DNA of 64,000 bases from Siphonodentalium dalli (Eukaryota; Mollusca; Scaphopoda; Gadilida; Siphonodentaliidae): assembly GCA_032622095.1 (NCBI GenBank), contig CP136066.1, positions 156,077,152 through 156,141,151 of the forward strand, given 5' to 3'. The notes below the pieces were generated by a model. It ran no database searches, had not been told where the DNA came from, and saw only the letters and a list, made by a program, of their open reading frames with translations. Positions 19,480 to 32,335 of this stretch are shown piece after piece (positions within the stretch are counted from its first letter, which is position 1; every line of letters begins with the position of its first letter). Position numbers and translations under genes: made by a program.

Positions 19480-21085
19480 GGCCCGTTCCAAACGACGGAT
19501 TTTTGTCGACTCGAATCTAATACCAGACCCACAATTGTATTAAATGCGTCAAAAATGCGACGTTTGAAACAATTAGATCCGTGTCAGACGCATCACAGAC
19601 GAATCTCCGTCCAATTCAGACGAATCTTCGTCGATGATGCGTCTGAAATCCGTCTTGGTTTCAAACGACGGATTTTTGACGACTCGAATCTAATACATGT
19701 GACGAGAAGAGCCGAAAGTTGCCGAAGAACGAATGCAAATGATAAGATAATGATATGATAATGGTATAATAATGAGGGGGCTCCCCTTATCTGAGGAAAT
19801 ACCCACATGACGTCATTTGTCGCACGCTCTCTTTGTCATAAAGAAAGATATATATCTATAAGCATTGCTTAGGTAACATTGTGCAAATTGTAATTATTTT
19901 GGTAGTTTGATTTCTCAACGAACATGGCATGTCACTGACTCACATCTTATAATGGATATAGTATCAATGTTTTAGAATAATCCATATATACCGGTATAAG
20001 GGGTAGGGGTTGTAGTAACTGATTTAGAATAATTCATATAGACCGATATTCCTTATTGTAAGGAATAGGGGCGGTAGTCTCTGATGTATAATAATTAATA
20101 TTTACCGGTATTACTTATTATAAGGGGCAGAGGTGGTACTACTGATTTATAATCATTCATATATACCGATATTACTTATTATGAGGGGTAAAGGGGTGGT
20201 AACCTCTTATTTATAATAATTCATATATTCAGGTATTACTTGTTATAAGGGGCAGAGTGGTAGCCTATGATTTATAATAATTTATATATACCGGTATTCC
20301 TTATTATAAGGGGTAGGGGTGGTAGCCTCAGATTTATAATAATTCATATAAACCGGTATTACTTATTATGAGGGGTATAGGGATGGTAGCCTATGATTTA
20401 TAATAATTCATAGATACCGGTATTCCTTTTTATAAAGGATATATAGGTGGTAGCCTATGATTTATAATATATAATTAATATATTGCGGTATTCCTCATTA
20501 TAAGGGGTAGGGGTGGTACCACTGATCTTATTTATAATAATTCATATATACCGGCATTACTTATTGTGAGGGGTATAGGGGTGGTAACCTCTTATTTATA
20601 ATAATTCATATATTCCGGTATTCCTTATTATAAGGGTAGGGGTGGTAGTCTCTGATTTATAATAATTCGTGTATACCTGTATTTACATGCATGGTATACA
20701 CATATATGGCAATTGGTTGCACGATCTAACATTTATTTGTAGCGCCTATTATATTATATTATATAAATATATGTACTATATACATCCTCATATACATATA
20801 TGCACATATATTCGCGCTGCAATCGCGCATATATTTATACATAATTTATACTGTAGTTTAGTATATATATATGTATAATATACCGGCATATATAGGCATC
20901 TATATCTACGCGTGACCAATTTGTGAAGGTAACATGGAGTGCACCTTTAAATAAATCGACCGATGTATTAGATTCAACGCGACAAAGATGCGTCCGTCTG
21001 AAACAAAATTGACCGCAGACGCATCACCGACGGATTTAATACAATTAGATTCGAGTCGACAAAAATCCGTCGTTTGGAACGGGCC
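19480..21085. mobile_element. TIR transposon (GGCCCGTTCC ends) carrying a minisatellite
   Basis: Inverted ends of about 43 bp: GGCCCGTTCCAAACGACGG at 19480 and its complement ending at 21085. A second internal copy of the TIR motif lies at 19660-19695. GGCCCGTT ends recall Harbinger/ISL2EU-type elements, but I could not define a clear target duplication. No transposase is seen. Confidence 0.75.
19960..20665 (+). repeat. ~60-bp minisatellite inside the TIR element
   Basis: About twelve diverged units with TTTATAATAATTCATATA, ACCGGTATTACTTATTATAA and GGGGTAGGGGTGGTAG as recurring blocks. Non-coding. Confidence 0.85.
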
Positions 21086-21240
21086 AATCAAATCCTGGTT
21101 ATAAAATCAACCATAATCCATAGCAATTAACTCTGGGAGGCATTACACAAAACCATACACAAATTATCATTCTATCACAAATCATGCATGTAAATACGTT
21201 CACATCTTTGTTAACATATTTATCGGGAGAGGGTCCTCAT

Positions 21241-23384
21241 CGGCCGAATTCTGGTCCCTGGTCTAGACCACCCTAATAATCACGGTGTTCCATGTCTGGA
21301 CCTGGTCTCGCGAAACCACCTGGTCTCGATTTAGATTAGGCGGATTATTGTTCAATCAACGACGATCGGTGTATCGACGGACAAAGGCACGCTTGGTGCT
21401 CGAACAATATGATTGCGTTCACGTCGCGAATAGTTGAGCATTAATGTAACGGGTTATCACCGAACACGTGCGGTGTGTCGTCTTTACAGGCGTGTGAATA
21501 GAGTGTCTCCATGTGGATAGTGGGGGTGTTGTCCATATTTCCAATCCGCTCCATCCTAAGTTGGGGGGGGGGGGGGGGTGAGACACCCCAAGTTCCCATG
21601 TCGCCACGACCATACCTTTATGTTTATTTATTATGATAACCTATTTCGATGTCAGCGGTTTAAGTAAATGTTTTAGTTGAGTAAAAAAACTTGTTTCACG
21701 GCCGATGGAACCACCCATGGCCTATAAGTGGCTATACTTTGTTTATACCACCTCCCCATGCACCGAATAATCAGTCTCAGAGACCGCCCTTTTAAATCTC
21801 GACCCAAACATATAATGGGGTAAAACAATTGCGCCCATCATTTCAGTTGCCATCATTCCAAGAATCCAAATGGTAAAACATTATTGGAACAAGGACGATT
21901 AACAAAATGTACGTTAAAATAAGAATTTCTCAGAGATTTCTAGGGTTTGGTTTGGTTTGTTAGGGTTTATCGTCGATCTAGCCGCTAGACCTCACACGAC
22001 GTTGTCAATTTTACGGGTGGAGGAAAGACCACGCAGAGGCTTAATTTCACCGAGAAATCGTCTCACTGCGTGTAGAAACCACCGATCCCCGGAAAGCAAC
22101 TGACAAACTTGCCCAGATACACGATTCCGGTCACCCTCCATATGACGGGGTTCGAACCAGCTTCGTCAGCGCTGGACGGCCTGGGACGGTGTAATGCACC
22201 TGACACTCTACCGAATGAACCACCGGGGCCCCCGAGATTTTAAATTCCATTCTTGTATTTCTTTTTCAACAAATGCGTTTAAATAAAAGAATCATAAATT
22301 TATATATTTTGATTTCTTTTTCTTCTATTTTTGTTATGTTTTTCATTTTATTTTAATGTTTTGGAAAACAAATTCTTTTGTTTTTTTGTTTGTTTTGTTT
22401 TTTATAATTTGTTTTCTGTTTTTTGTTTGTAATTTGTTTTCGTCTTTACTGTTTTTTGTTTGCTTAAAACATCAGTATTATTCTTGTTCAAAATACTGGA
22501 ATAATCTACGTGAATGGACGGTACGAGTATTCCATAAGTAATCCCCATCAAGGCGCATTCCAACGTTCATTTTATGAATACGCCGGGAAAGCCCGCATCC
22601 CACCCATGCGATGCAAGATGAAAATCCGATGTGCCATTCACTGTTATGCCGGGTCGCACATGCTCATCCACAGCAAATTGCCGGGGTACACGCACGCATG
22701 ATTGTTACAGTTATGATAGGTGACATTATATAAAACACAGTTACACTAGATCATTTCTAATGTCCAGTTAAAAGCCAGCTTGTGATTGCTCAAACTATTC
22801 ACCATCGTGCGAATGACTGGCTTACAATCAAACTAATAATCCGTATTAGAGTTCTGCACCATACATATATTCTCGAAACCAGACTTCGCTATTCTCGTCT
22901 CAGGATCAAGTCAAGGTTTATACAAAAATCTCAGACCAGGGGGGGGGGACTAGGTCTCAGTTGCAGACTATTACCTATAACACACATAATTGTGGATTAT
23001 ATTAAATTTTCTCCAGTTCATATATAATTATAATCTTTACTCTACACGACATACAAATATAACACAATTACAATTTGGTTAACATAAAGATAAATGCTTC
23101 CAAAAAATACTTATGTTTCTGTTACCAGAACTTGTACGTTACCACATGGTTCGAATTATGAACAGACCGACAAAGGCTTGAATGACAATAAGAAGGCAAA
23201 CCCTGGTTTACGTAAACCTGAGTTTCAAAAAGACATGAATACGGACAAGTGCTGACCAATAATCCCAGCTTACTCGCCTCGAAGCTGGGTAACACATCGC
23301 GATCACCGTGGTTTCGGCCTGGTCTAGACTATATATATAGTTTACATGAAACCCTGGTCTAGACCAGGGACCAGAATTCGGCCG
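21241..23384. mobile_element. TIR element with CGGCCGAATTCTGG ends, containing a SINE
   Basis: CGGCCGAATTCTGGTCCC...TCTAGACCA at 21241 is the inverse of the sequence ending at 23384. CAT stands on both outer sides (21238-21240, 23385-23387), a possible 3-bp target duplication. The interior contains the SINE at 21945-22231 and no transposase. Confidence 0.6.
21945..22231 (-). mobile_element. tRNA-derived SINE
   Basis: On the minus strand the head GGGGCCCCGGTGGTTCATTC with GGTAGAGTG resembles a tRNA box A, and GGTTCGAACCC (22149-22158 region) matches box B. The body contains CTCACACGA-type sequence, and the 3' end is a run of AACCAAACC/AACCCTA. Pol III promoter boxes in the right order and spacing support the call. 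Confidence 0.8.
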
Positions 23385-23389
23385 CATAA

Positions 23390-24060
23390 GTTGAGAAATC
23401 GTGTGTCCGGTCCCTTTTGTATTATTATATACAAATAAAATATGATTCAAATCAAGCCAAGTTGGGAGGCCATCACTCAAACATTGGTTTGAATATTGAC
23501 ACATACAGATGTACCACTATACTGGAGCAGCACAATGCACTTCCTCCGAAATTGTATATTAATTTGACCATATATACGATAACTGATTATATAGTATGTA
23601 GTTATGGAGGCACGGACTCGAATGCGTGTTCATTACTTCAAATGTGCTTGCTTCCGTACACAAATATCATTTCTTATCGAAATGGCAATCCCGATCAGAA
23701 TGGCACATTGAGTTGTCCCTCGACTCAGATCCAGTTTTAAAATCGGTCATGCGCCAACCTCGTCCAACTCAGACTGCGATGATCTCACCCACGATCTAAC
23801 CACCTAGGCTACGGGAACATCCTTAAAATAGATTCCCTTTCGCCCAGAGTTGGGAAGTGTATCAGTCTGAACATGGGTTCGAATATTGAAACAGAACGGT
23901 TCTATCATTATATTGGGACAGCACAAGATATAGCCAACTATATGAAGATAACTATATAAATTCGGCGGGACATTATGCCTACTATGTGAACGTTGTGTTT
24001 TTACTACCGATTTGCTTGCCCACGCGAGATGTTCTCGTTTTTGGAAGTATAATTGTATCA
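23390..24060. repeat. Interspersed repeat family with ATGGGTTCGAAT, tandem copies
   Basis: Segments at 23460-23560 and 23740-23935 share wording with 47640-47850, for example CAATGCACTTCCTCCGAAA and CAGTC-GAACATGGGTTCGAAT. A tRNA-related origin is possible but the box order is not convincing. ORFs inside it are not supported as genes. Confidence 0.55.
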
Positions 24061-24824
24061 ATTTATACAAAACATAATTTATTGTTTTCTATACATAAAC
24101 AATGCATACACCATAACAGCTGATAAACAATATATTTTGTGATGGGAATTATTAAATATTTCCCGTTCGATTTAACACCAAATTGGCAAACTTTCCAAAG
24201 AAAATTGTCCTCTTAACCGGGGGGGGGGGGGGTGGTGAGCAAATTTACACATACAGGGCCCAAAAAAAATATTACAGCCCTTTTTCTTGCTACCCACCCA
24301 CCCTTTTTGTGCAATTTTTTTTTTTCCGCCTGATTTTTTTTGGACCCACCCCCTAAAATAAGAAAAAAATCATTTTAAATCTATTCAAGACCAAATCAAA
24401 CAGAATCAAAGGTAAGTTTTAAATTGGTCCGTTTCTGGCAGATTCCAAGTGTTCAAACAATTGAAACACTATCAACGGTTATGATGTTGTTTTCGACATT
24501 GAAAAATACATTTTGAAATAAAAAGTGTTTTATTCTACAGTGTGCACAGATATTGTGAGGTAATATTTATAGTGCCAATAATCCAACATTGTTTTTAATT
24601 TTTACATAAATAGTCCAGTTACTAATTAATGACTTCTTCACTGTTGTTCCCAAAAAGGTGCCACCAACCATCATATCAGAACACCTTATAACCATACCTG
24701 CAATGACAGTTATATAGTATATAAGTATCACTCTTTGGAGCCAAATAAACAGGCTGGCATGTTTATTTTTTTTAATTTGGGGTATTTTGTTAGCCAGCAC
24801 TCTGCAGCACTACTACTACTACTG
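24061..24824. other. Intergenic DNA
   Basis: Contains a G homopolymer (24220-24233) and T-rich runs; a GGGCCC-type segment resembles the 26.2-26.45 kb repeat in reverse. No gene is seen. Confidence 0.3.
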
Positions 24825-25935
24825 TAGTGATGCGGACCGGACCGGACCACCTCGGGTGGTCCGGTCCACTGCCAAGGCGGTCCAGTCCGGTCCGGTCCAG
24901 GCCATTCCGGTCCGGTACACATGCCTGGACCGGTCCAAAACGGTCCGGTCCACCTATAATAGGCTATGTGTTAATGAATTCTCTTTTTTCTCAAAGTTTT
25001 TACTCTGTATAGTACAAATTATAAGGTTACTGCGTTCAGTGCATTGCAATGAGTCCATATATGTTAAAACTTACATTGTTTGCCGATTGTATGCATCATT
25101 GTCTGTCTCTGGTGGGATATACTGGGAACGATGCACGATAATAGTATTTCTAGTAATGCGAACATGCACTAATTAAATGTATTGGCCAGATATATAGCTA
25201 GGGCCAGAATGTGTTATAACCAATCTAACATGGCACTCAACTGATCGTATATATGCATGATTCGTATCATACTTATTTTCATTAAATTGAAATTTAAACG
25301 AAATAACTATACTGATGACAATTATACAAATGTGTACTAATATGACTACTACTGATTGTATATTCCTGACAATGACAGTTATATATAAGTACAACTACTA
25401 TTGGATTAATGTGACTGTCTTGTGTATGTACTATGTAATGTGGTTTGCATGTTTCTTCGATAAGTATAACTGTGAAAAACAATAGAATACTCGATTCGAT
25501 ATCCATCCAAATTGATTAGTTGATGCCATGTTACACTGTTTAGGACAAAGAGTTCCATACTCATTCAGTTGCATGTTTGTCACATTGATAGGGTGCTACA
25601 TAGTGTTGGCCAGTGTTACATTAATACATTATAAGGAAAGTGACATGTACAAAGTTCATCTATACATTGTTTTCGTGGCATCAAACGCTTAATAAATATT
25701 AATAATCACTTGAATGCGTCAATACATCGTTGCTAATTGATATGACGGCAAATACGCAATAATATTCGCGATAGCTAGTTTATTATAACTTAAGTAAAAT
25801 AGTGGACCGGACCGGAGAGTACCGGACCGAGGGCAAAAAGCGGTCCGGTCCAGTAACACCCGGTCCGGACCGGACCGCGGTCCACCCCTGGACCGCGGAC
25901 CGGACCTGTCCAAAGCGGTCCGGTCCGCATCACTA
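24825..25935. mobile_element. hAT-like element with GGACC subterminal repeats
   Basis: Inverted ends TAGTGATGCGGACCGG (24825) and CCGGTCCGCATCACTA (ending 25935). Both ends carry ~110 bp of tandem GGACC/GGTCC units. AGCACTA occurs just outside the right end, and on the left before a short TAC microsatellite, which may be the target duplication disrupted by repeat expansion. TAGTGATG-type ends are found in hAT elements. No transposase is seen in the ~900-bp interior. Confidence 0.65.
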
Positions 25936-26039
25936 AGCACTAGTATTATTTGGTCATTAGACATGCCAGAGTGAAAATGCCAGCACTATCAGGCACTATT
26001 CAATATTAAGTTGAGGTGAAATGCAAACCAGCACTCCTA

Positions 26040-26480
26040 TTCAGTCATCACTTTTATTTGGCACAAGAGAGTGCTTTATCTTATACCTACATATGTTATT
26101 AAGTGTTGGTTAAGGTCATAATCTATGTTAGAACACATTTATTAGTGAAAACAACTTAAAACAATGTCCATAATGTGGGTTGAAAAATTTTGCACAAACA
26201 ATTGTTCAGGCCTCTGATATGCACCCACCCCGCCCGGTAAGGTATGTTTTTGGAAGATCTCCCCTGTATTACTTATATCTTATACCTACCCTGTTCCTAA
26301 GTGTATGTAAAGGCCATAACCTGCCTTAGAACACAATTATTAATGAATATATTTGAAAACAACTTAAAACAAGGGCAAAAATGTGAATAGAAACAAATTT
26401 GCACAAACTCATTTTTTCGGGCCTCTTCGGACCCACCCACCCCGGCCCTGTATGATAACACTTTTGTGCGATCACCCCTG
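26040..26480. repeat. Diverged tandem duplication (~220 bp)
   Basis: Two copies share ATCTTATACCTAC, GAAAACAACTTAAAACAA and a CACCCACCC block. Non-coding. Confidence 0.65.
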
Positions 26481-26520
26481 TCTTAACAGGTAAATAATAC
26501 GTGGAAACGAACTGTAAATA

Positions 26521-27023
26521 GACACCTTTCGCATAATGAACGACATATAATTATCACGAATAGCTAATTGTAGTCGTAATTTTTTCGGACGGCGAATTGA
26601 AAATTACCAGTCCGTTTGTGAGGCAATTGCTTGCCACTCACAGTAACGGGATTATGGTTCTGTGTGCCGTAATTATGTTTTACTTAATTATGTTGTTATC
26701 ATGTCATAGCTTTGCATTTTGTGTTTCGCAATATTCTCGTGTTTCACGACGACGAATGATTTGATTGCCACTAATAGATAAATATTAAGGCCACATGGCG
26801 ATCACAATTGAAGGACATAATCACATAGTCATATCCCACATTGAGGATCTGAGAAACGATCGCGAACTTATTTACTATGTGGCGTATATTTGTCAGTTCT
26901 GTCGAAAATCCCAAATCGTAATCGTAACAACGGATATGGAAAATGACAACGAATAGAAAGAACACAAATTCTAGTGACTATTCGTAATAATTATCTCCTG
27001 TCGTCCATTGTGCGAAAGGTGTC
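26521..27023. mobile_element. TIR MITE, Tc1/mariner-like target site
   Basis: GACACCTTTCGCA at the left and TGCGAAAGGTGTC at the right, with inverted similarity continuing for ~45 bp. TA on each outer side fits a TA target duplication. No transposase. Confidence 0.7.
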
Positions 27024-27770
27024 TATTATCTAAATACGTAACACACGGTTCCGCGAAGACCACACATGTACATCCAAAATTATAAGATAATATCGCAATT
27101 TAATATTCCCCTTTGGTGGATCAGGAAACCATAAATCCTCTTCGTCATTTTTTTTTTTTTTTACTTGGTTAGGGATTTCCCTCCCCCCCCCCCCCCCCCC
27201 CCCAAAAAAGAAGCTGTTTGTGAATAAAAATGAAATTTTAGTTTTCGGTTTTTTTATTTCCACCAATGGGAATATTAATCCAGACACATAAAAAAAAATA
27301 GAAAACAGTATAAGTTTATGTAAAATGTACAACAACATCGATTGAACAGCGAAGCCTCTTGGTGCTGTATATGGTATTGAATATCAACGCCAACATGGCG
27401 GACGCTGATATTGACAATATATTTTCATCTATCCGCATCATGCTTTAAAGAAACATCCAAATAAAAAAATATATTTGTCCGTGCTTGTTTTAGATGAGCA
27501 GATTATTATACAGCAGATTTTGGATTTCTCCCGAACCCATGTTTTTTATAATTTAAATTAAAAAATATATTTTTACAGATTTTATTTTTATTTTTTTCCT
27601 CCCACCTCCCCTACATTTGAGCCAAAGAAATCCGTAATCCAAGTAATAAAAATAAAATTAAATGCCTCAATAAATGTGTTTTTTAGCGTCCTGCTCTATA
27701 TAAAACACTTGACAACACTGCTCCATTTGAATGCTGATATCTGATCACGAACATATCCTATGACTGGGCT
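27024..27770. other. Intergenic DNA with homopolymer runs
   Basis: Poly-T (27149-27162) and poly-C (27185-27203) runs and AT-rich sequence; no gene is seen. Confidence 0.3.
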
Positions 27771-27774
27771 TTTA

Positions 27775-28000
27775 AGCTTGCTATTGTTTTCTGGTATTAA
27801 CCCTTCCTTGGCTGGAGCTTCCCGAAAGTTTGCGAAAACCCTGTGCCAATGCATTCTCTTATACTTGTGATTCTCCCATATAGGAAGCCTCGCATATATA
27901 AAGAGAATGCATTGGCCTAACAATATATACCTTGACCTTGTTAGGATCTTTAATGCTTCATCAGCGCAGCTTCAGTCATCAAAGGATTTTAAATGTACAA
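27775..28000. mobile_element. Snap-back MITE, CTTATATATGCGAG family, copy 1
   Basis: GTGCCAATGCATTCTCTTATA (left) is the inverse of TATAAAGAGAATGCATTGGC (right). Outside this, CCTTCCTTGGCTGGAGC on the left and GCTTCAGTCATCAAAGG on the right form an outer inverted repeat. Relatives are at 34610-34720, 35210-35470 and 37388-37495. Confidence 0.7.
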
Positions 28001-29660
28001 AACATATTTATGGTGTCAAATCGTCCAATAATGCAAATCGTGACACGAAGACAGGTTCGGGAAGGGGTCTGTGTGTTTTATCCACTATCTGCCATGGACA
28101 CATTTTATAAACCCAGGGAATTTTAGGGGGTGTGCACCCTGAAATTTCCACCCCCCCCCCCCCCACTTGAACCAGAGCGAACACCCAGGTTCGCGAAAGT
28201 CCTCCATTTGCATACCTTGGGTTGGAATTTTACAACTGATACCCCATGCTTTGCAACTGTCGGTAATTTAGAACCTACGGTTGGACAATTTTCAACTTAT
28301 TGCCTTTTCAGACCAAAACTTTGATCAAAAGTAGAAACCTTTGCTGGTATAATTTATGTGGTCTAAATGCGTAATGTGGTTTATATTCGAAATGTACTCC
28401 AGGGGTAAAAATGCTTTCGTTCCAACGATTCATTTCACCACTGTACTGTGGGTCAATGTTGCATGAAAAAACTTACAGTGTGTTATAGAATGCTAATGGG
28501 ACACGGAAGAGCTTGCAGTGTTGGCGGAATCATGTTCTTTCAAGATCGAATACAATCGTTGATAATGTCGAGGGGGAAATATATGCCAATATACAGCTTC
28601 CAAAATAGAGTATCAAATTTTACAAATATTGTCTTGTTCCCCATCTGTAATTCAGAAGTAATTTTCAGGTCACAACTATTCCGATCACGGAATGAACTAT
28701 TGCACATACCATAGTCACATCATCCGAAATAACATATGGACATAATTGTCTGAAATAAACTATAATAATACAATAACAAAACACATTGTCCACTAACTAC
28801 TAGTTGGAAAATCAAACAATGAGACCAATTTCAACTATATGTTGTGTAAAATTTCCAACTATTGTTGTTCAGCTGTTGAATTTTTTAAACCAAAGTTGGG
28901 GGCGACTCCACCCCCTGTGTTCACGTCTCTGTTCATTGGTGCACTATCAGCTTATAAACGGGTTGATCTTCCAATATGGCTATTCAAGTCTGCAAATAGT
29001 GTGTCTGACAGTTGCAGAATGAGGCAGCGGGCTAGCATCACCAAATTCACCCTCTGTGGACCTCATTCTGCTTTGGTATCATATTCTGTGAAGTATCTAT
29101 AGTCTCAAATTAACATTGTTTTAGTTACGTTTTCCCTTCTGGGAAGTTTCTATATTCCCTAATCTGATCCTACGTCTCCCATAGCAGTTGACGCCTAAGC
29201 GGGGTGAGGTTCCCAGAGGGTGAGTTTGGTTATCTAGCCGCCTTTCGGGATAGCGTCACTAAATTCACCATCTGGGGACATTATTCTGCAAATTACAGAC
29301 ACATTATTTGCATGCTTGTGGCTATCATTATTATGCATGGCATTTTGAAGTTGAGTAATAAGAATTCTTGTCATTGTCACTAATCTCTTCATTTGTGAAC
29401 CCCATGCAAGGATTCCAGTTTCTCCTCTCATTTTTTGTACAACATGCATCTGATTTTGCTGTTGCGTTCGAATGGTTTGACCTCTTGATACAACACGTAC
29501 TCGCAATGTGGGTTGTGTACGCAGTAGTACATGCAGTCAGCAGACACGTATGTTGAGTGAGCAGCTATCAAGACGTCAGTATCCTCTCTCATGTCCTCTG
29601 TCATCGCCATATATTTTGATCCGGGTTTTCCTATAGGGTAGGCGGAAAAATGTTTGATAT
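28001..29660. other. Intergenic DNA with fragments of the arm repeat
   Basis: At 29030-29065 and inverted/direct at 29195-29285 lie relatives of the palindrome-arm segment (TAGCATCACCAAATT followed by GGACCTCATTCTGC). The short ORFs here have no recognised domain. Confidence 0.5.
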
Positions 29661-29661
29661 T

Positions 29662-30042
29662 AAAGATACATAATCCGAATTAATGCTCCTAAATTACTAT
29701 TTCTTTGGCTTGCGGGGGGGGGGGGTAAAATATTTATCTGAGTCGAGGAACCCATCCATCACAGCTCAGAGTTATCAGATACCGATTTTTAATATCTGTT
29801 ATTTTTCAGCGCCTGGAATATTTGACTTCCTAGAAAATATACGACGAGCCGATCGACAAACTCTCGATACCAAATTGCGTTGAACAAAATGTTGATATAT
29901 AACACGTTTTGGAAAATTTTATACTGCAGTTGACAGTGGTTAGCATTATTTTTTTGGTAATTAATTGATTCTGACAACTAAATCGTCTTTTGAAGAATTG
30001 TTGTTGTTGGAATATGACGGTACGGGGATTGTGTATATTTAA
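29662..30042 (+). mobile_element. TIR MITE, GGTACTCAATCC family, copy 1 (worn)
   Basis: Shares TTACTATTTCTTTGGCTT, GAGTCGAGGAACCCATC and CTCAGAGTTATCAGATA with the copies at 33352, 38441 and 40084. Ends are worn. Confidence 0.7.
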
Positions 30043-30283
30043 CTCTTTCCTTTATAAATGTATTCTCCCATTCAGTTGTCAGAAAAATTAAGCAGACATT
30101 ACAAGTGCATAAGGAGTCATATTTATAGGAGGGAAATGTTCAGGTATAATAAGTTTAAAAAAAACGTCGTTTGTTGAATTTTTTTATCTGAAATTCCAAG
30201 GGAACTACTATTTATTGAGTAGTTAGTAAAGAAATGATTAAAGACACAGGGTGCGATTTCACACCAACTTAGTCAAACTTTCT
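29965..30283 (+). repeat. Direct repeat with 32053-32335
   Basis: About 290 bp match closely, for example TAAATGTATTCTCCCATTCA and AAGACACAGGGTGCGATTTC. The repeat takes in the end of the MITE plus its flank, so it is a local duplication about 2.1 kb apart and not an independent insertion. Confidence 0.85.
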
Positions 30284-30339
30284 ATGATGATGACTATGAT
30301 TATTTATTCATAACTCATTCATATAATATATAGAGGATA

Positions 30340-30475
30340 TGAAATGAGTGTTTCTCTCATATGATATTTATGAAACGAGTCTAAGAATTTTCAGTTTTCT
30401 CGAGCCTCCGGCGAGCGAAAACTGAAAATTCGTGACGAGTTTCATAAATATCATATGAGAGAAACACGAACTACA
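30340..30475. mobile_element. Hairpin MITE (TTTCTCTCATATGATATT arms)
   Basis: Near-perfect inverted repeat centred about 30408; the arms include TCTCTCATATGATATTTATG and its complement and TTTTCAGTTTTC/GAAAACTGAAAA. Confidence 0.85.
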
Positions 30476-30483
30476 TATTCTAT

Positions 30484-31680
30484 TTATCATATGACACCTA
30501 TAAATTAATTATGATGTCCAAAACGCACACAAATCACTAAATAGCTATATGACATCGGCAGCAAAAGGTTAATATGACGTCACTTCATTGCACCGGAAGC
30601 CCAATTACTGGTGAACTAGCAGAAATAATATGCACGCGAAGATATAGTGCGCTATTCTATTCTCAGTTTGTGACATTATATCGTATGTTTATTAGATAAA
30701 TACGAATTACATATTCTATTTATCGTATAACAATGTCAAAAACTATATATTTCAAGATTATAATTGCGAGAATTTCGGCATCGCGTTGATTGACGCGCAC
30801 GAATTTGACCTGCATTTAGTTAGAGATGCGGCTCGGCTCAGGCTGACATTCAGCCAATCAGAACACACTTTTTGTCAACAAACCAATCAAATTATCGGAA
30901 GGTGATATGAACTAGTAGTTCATATGAAATTGATTTATGACATACTTTCCAACGTAAATAATGATTGAGTCATATGATAAATACAATTATCTACACAGTG
31001 AAATATTATAACATTCAATGAGCTATCGGGGACAGCATAACCAAGAGGGTTGTCTACCTGCCGTCCCCGTTGAAAAGTAATATAACTATACATGTAATAA
31101 TAATTTGATTTTATCTAGGTTTTGTCTTGTTAACTCTAAACATTGGTATATAAACGTCTGTTTTTTTTTTATAAATAATAGTAGAATTCGTTGGTCGTTC
31201 ACCGTTCATCGTTCAGTTTGTGATGTGGTATATATAAAGGGGTGATAGGAAGACAGTCAGCCATGACTATATCACCCCTAGCAATATACATGTATAGTCT
31301 ATTAATATTATATTTATTTGTAATTGTACTTTCCATGTGTGTATATTGTAAATAAAATGATCCTATCCTATAAAGTACAAACATGTAGAATATGAATAGG
31401 TGGATGAGGCCAGCGGAGAACCATGATAATTGTTTAGCAATTCAATTCAATTCAATTATTTAATTTATCATTTCCAATAGAATGGCATTTTGAGATTTAA
31501 AAAATATTGCGCTGGTCCCCCACTCCAGAAATGAATGGGTTTCCAGCGCTAATTCAACAAAGCATGCGTCAATATGGCAATCCGAAATACATAAATATAC
31601 ATGTAGCAAAGCCATGTGAAAACAAATATACCTTAGTACAAAAATTACGACGATATTGACGAGGACGCCATGGGCGTTGC
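30484..31680. other. Intergenic AT-rich DNA
   Basis: No gene. Scattered CATATTCTATTTATC-type fragments (30470-30490, 30705-30730) related to the adjacent hairpin element. Confidence 0.3.
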
Positions 31681-31684
31681 TATG

Positions 31685-32050
31685 TCGATAATCACTATGA
31701 TGACAAGATGAAGATGATTAGGTCGACGATAATGACGACGACGATGACGTCGTTTATGATGATGACTATGGCGAAAATTATGACGATGTTGGTGATGATG
31801 AGGATACAGATGACAGCGACGACAATGATGACGATTGACGACGACGATAACAACGGCGACGAAGCCGATGATGGCTGATGATGACGATGGATGAGGACGA
31901 AGATGTATAAAGACAAAAATGTTGACGATGGAGACGATACGGATGATGAGATGATGCTGAGGAATAATGATGATGATGATAAAAATGATGATGATGATGA
32001 TGACAATGCCGACGACGATGATGACGATGGGGATGTTGATGATGATGATG
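31685..32050 (+). repeat. Cryptic GAT/GAC triplet microsatellite
   Basis: Irregular GAT, GAC and GATG units. Open frames through it give poly-Ser (minus) peptides that are compositional. Confidence 0.85.
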
Positions 32051-32052
32051 TA

Positions 32053-32335
32053 AGTGATTCTGACAACTAAATCGTCTTTTGAAGAATCGGATTGTGTACC
32101 TTTAACTCTTTCCTTTATAAATGTATTCTCCCATTCAGTTGTCAGAAAAATTAAGCAGACATTACAAGTGCATAAGGAGTCATATTTATAGGAGGGAAAT
32201 GATCAGATATAACAATTTAAAAAAAACGTCGTTTTTTTATCTGAAATTCCTTGGACTATACTATTTATTGAGTATTTAGTAAAGAAATGATTAAAGACAC
32301 AGGGTGCGATTTCACACCAACTTGGTCAAACTTTC
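32053..32335 (+). repeat. Direct repeat partner of 29965-30283
   Basis: Same sequence as the first copy with a few substitutions and a short deletion near 32240. Confidence 0.85.

Noticed and set aside
23740-23935. tRNA gene or SINE at the GGGTTCGAAT box
   Set aside because: A box-A-like word exists only on the opposite strand or in the wrong order, and no cloverleaf could be drawn; kept as an unclassified repeat.
31695-32066. 123-aa poly-Ser ORF
   Set aside because: Antisense of the GAT/GAC triplet tract.
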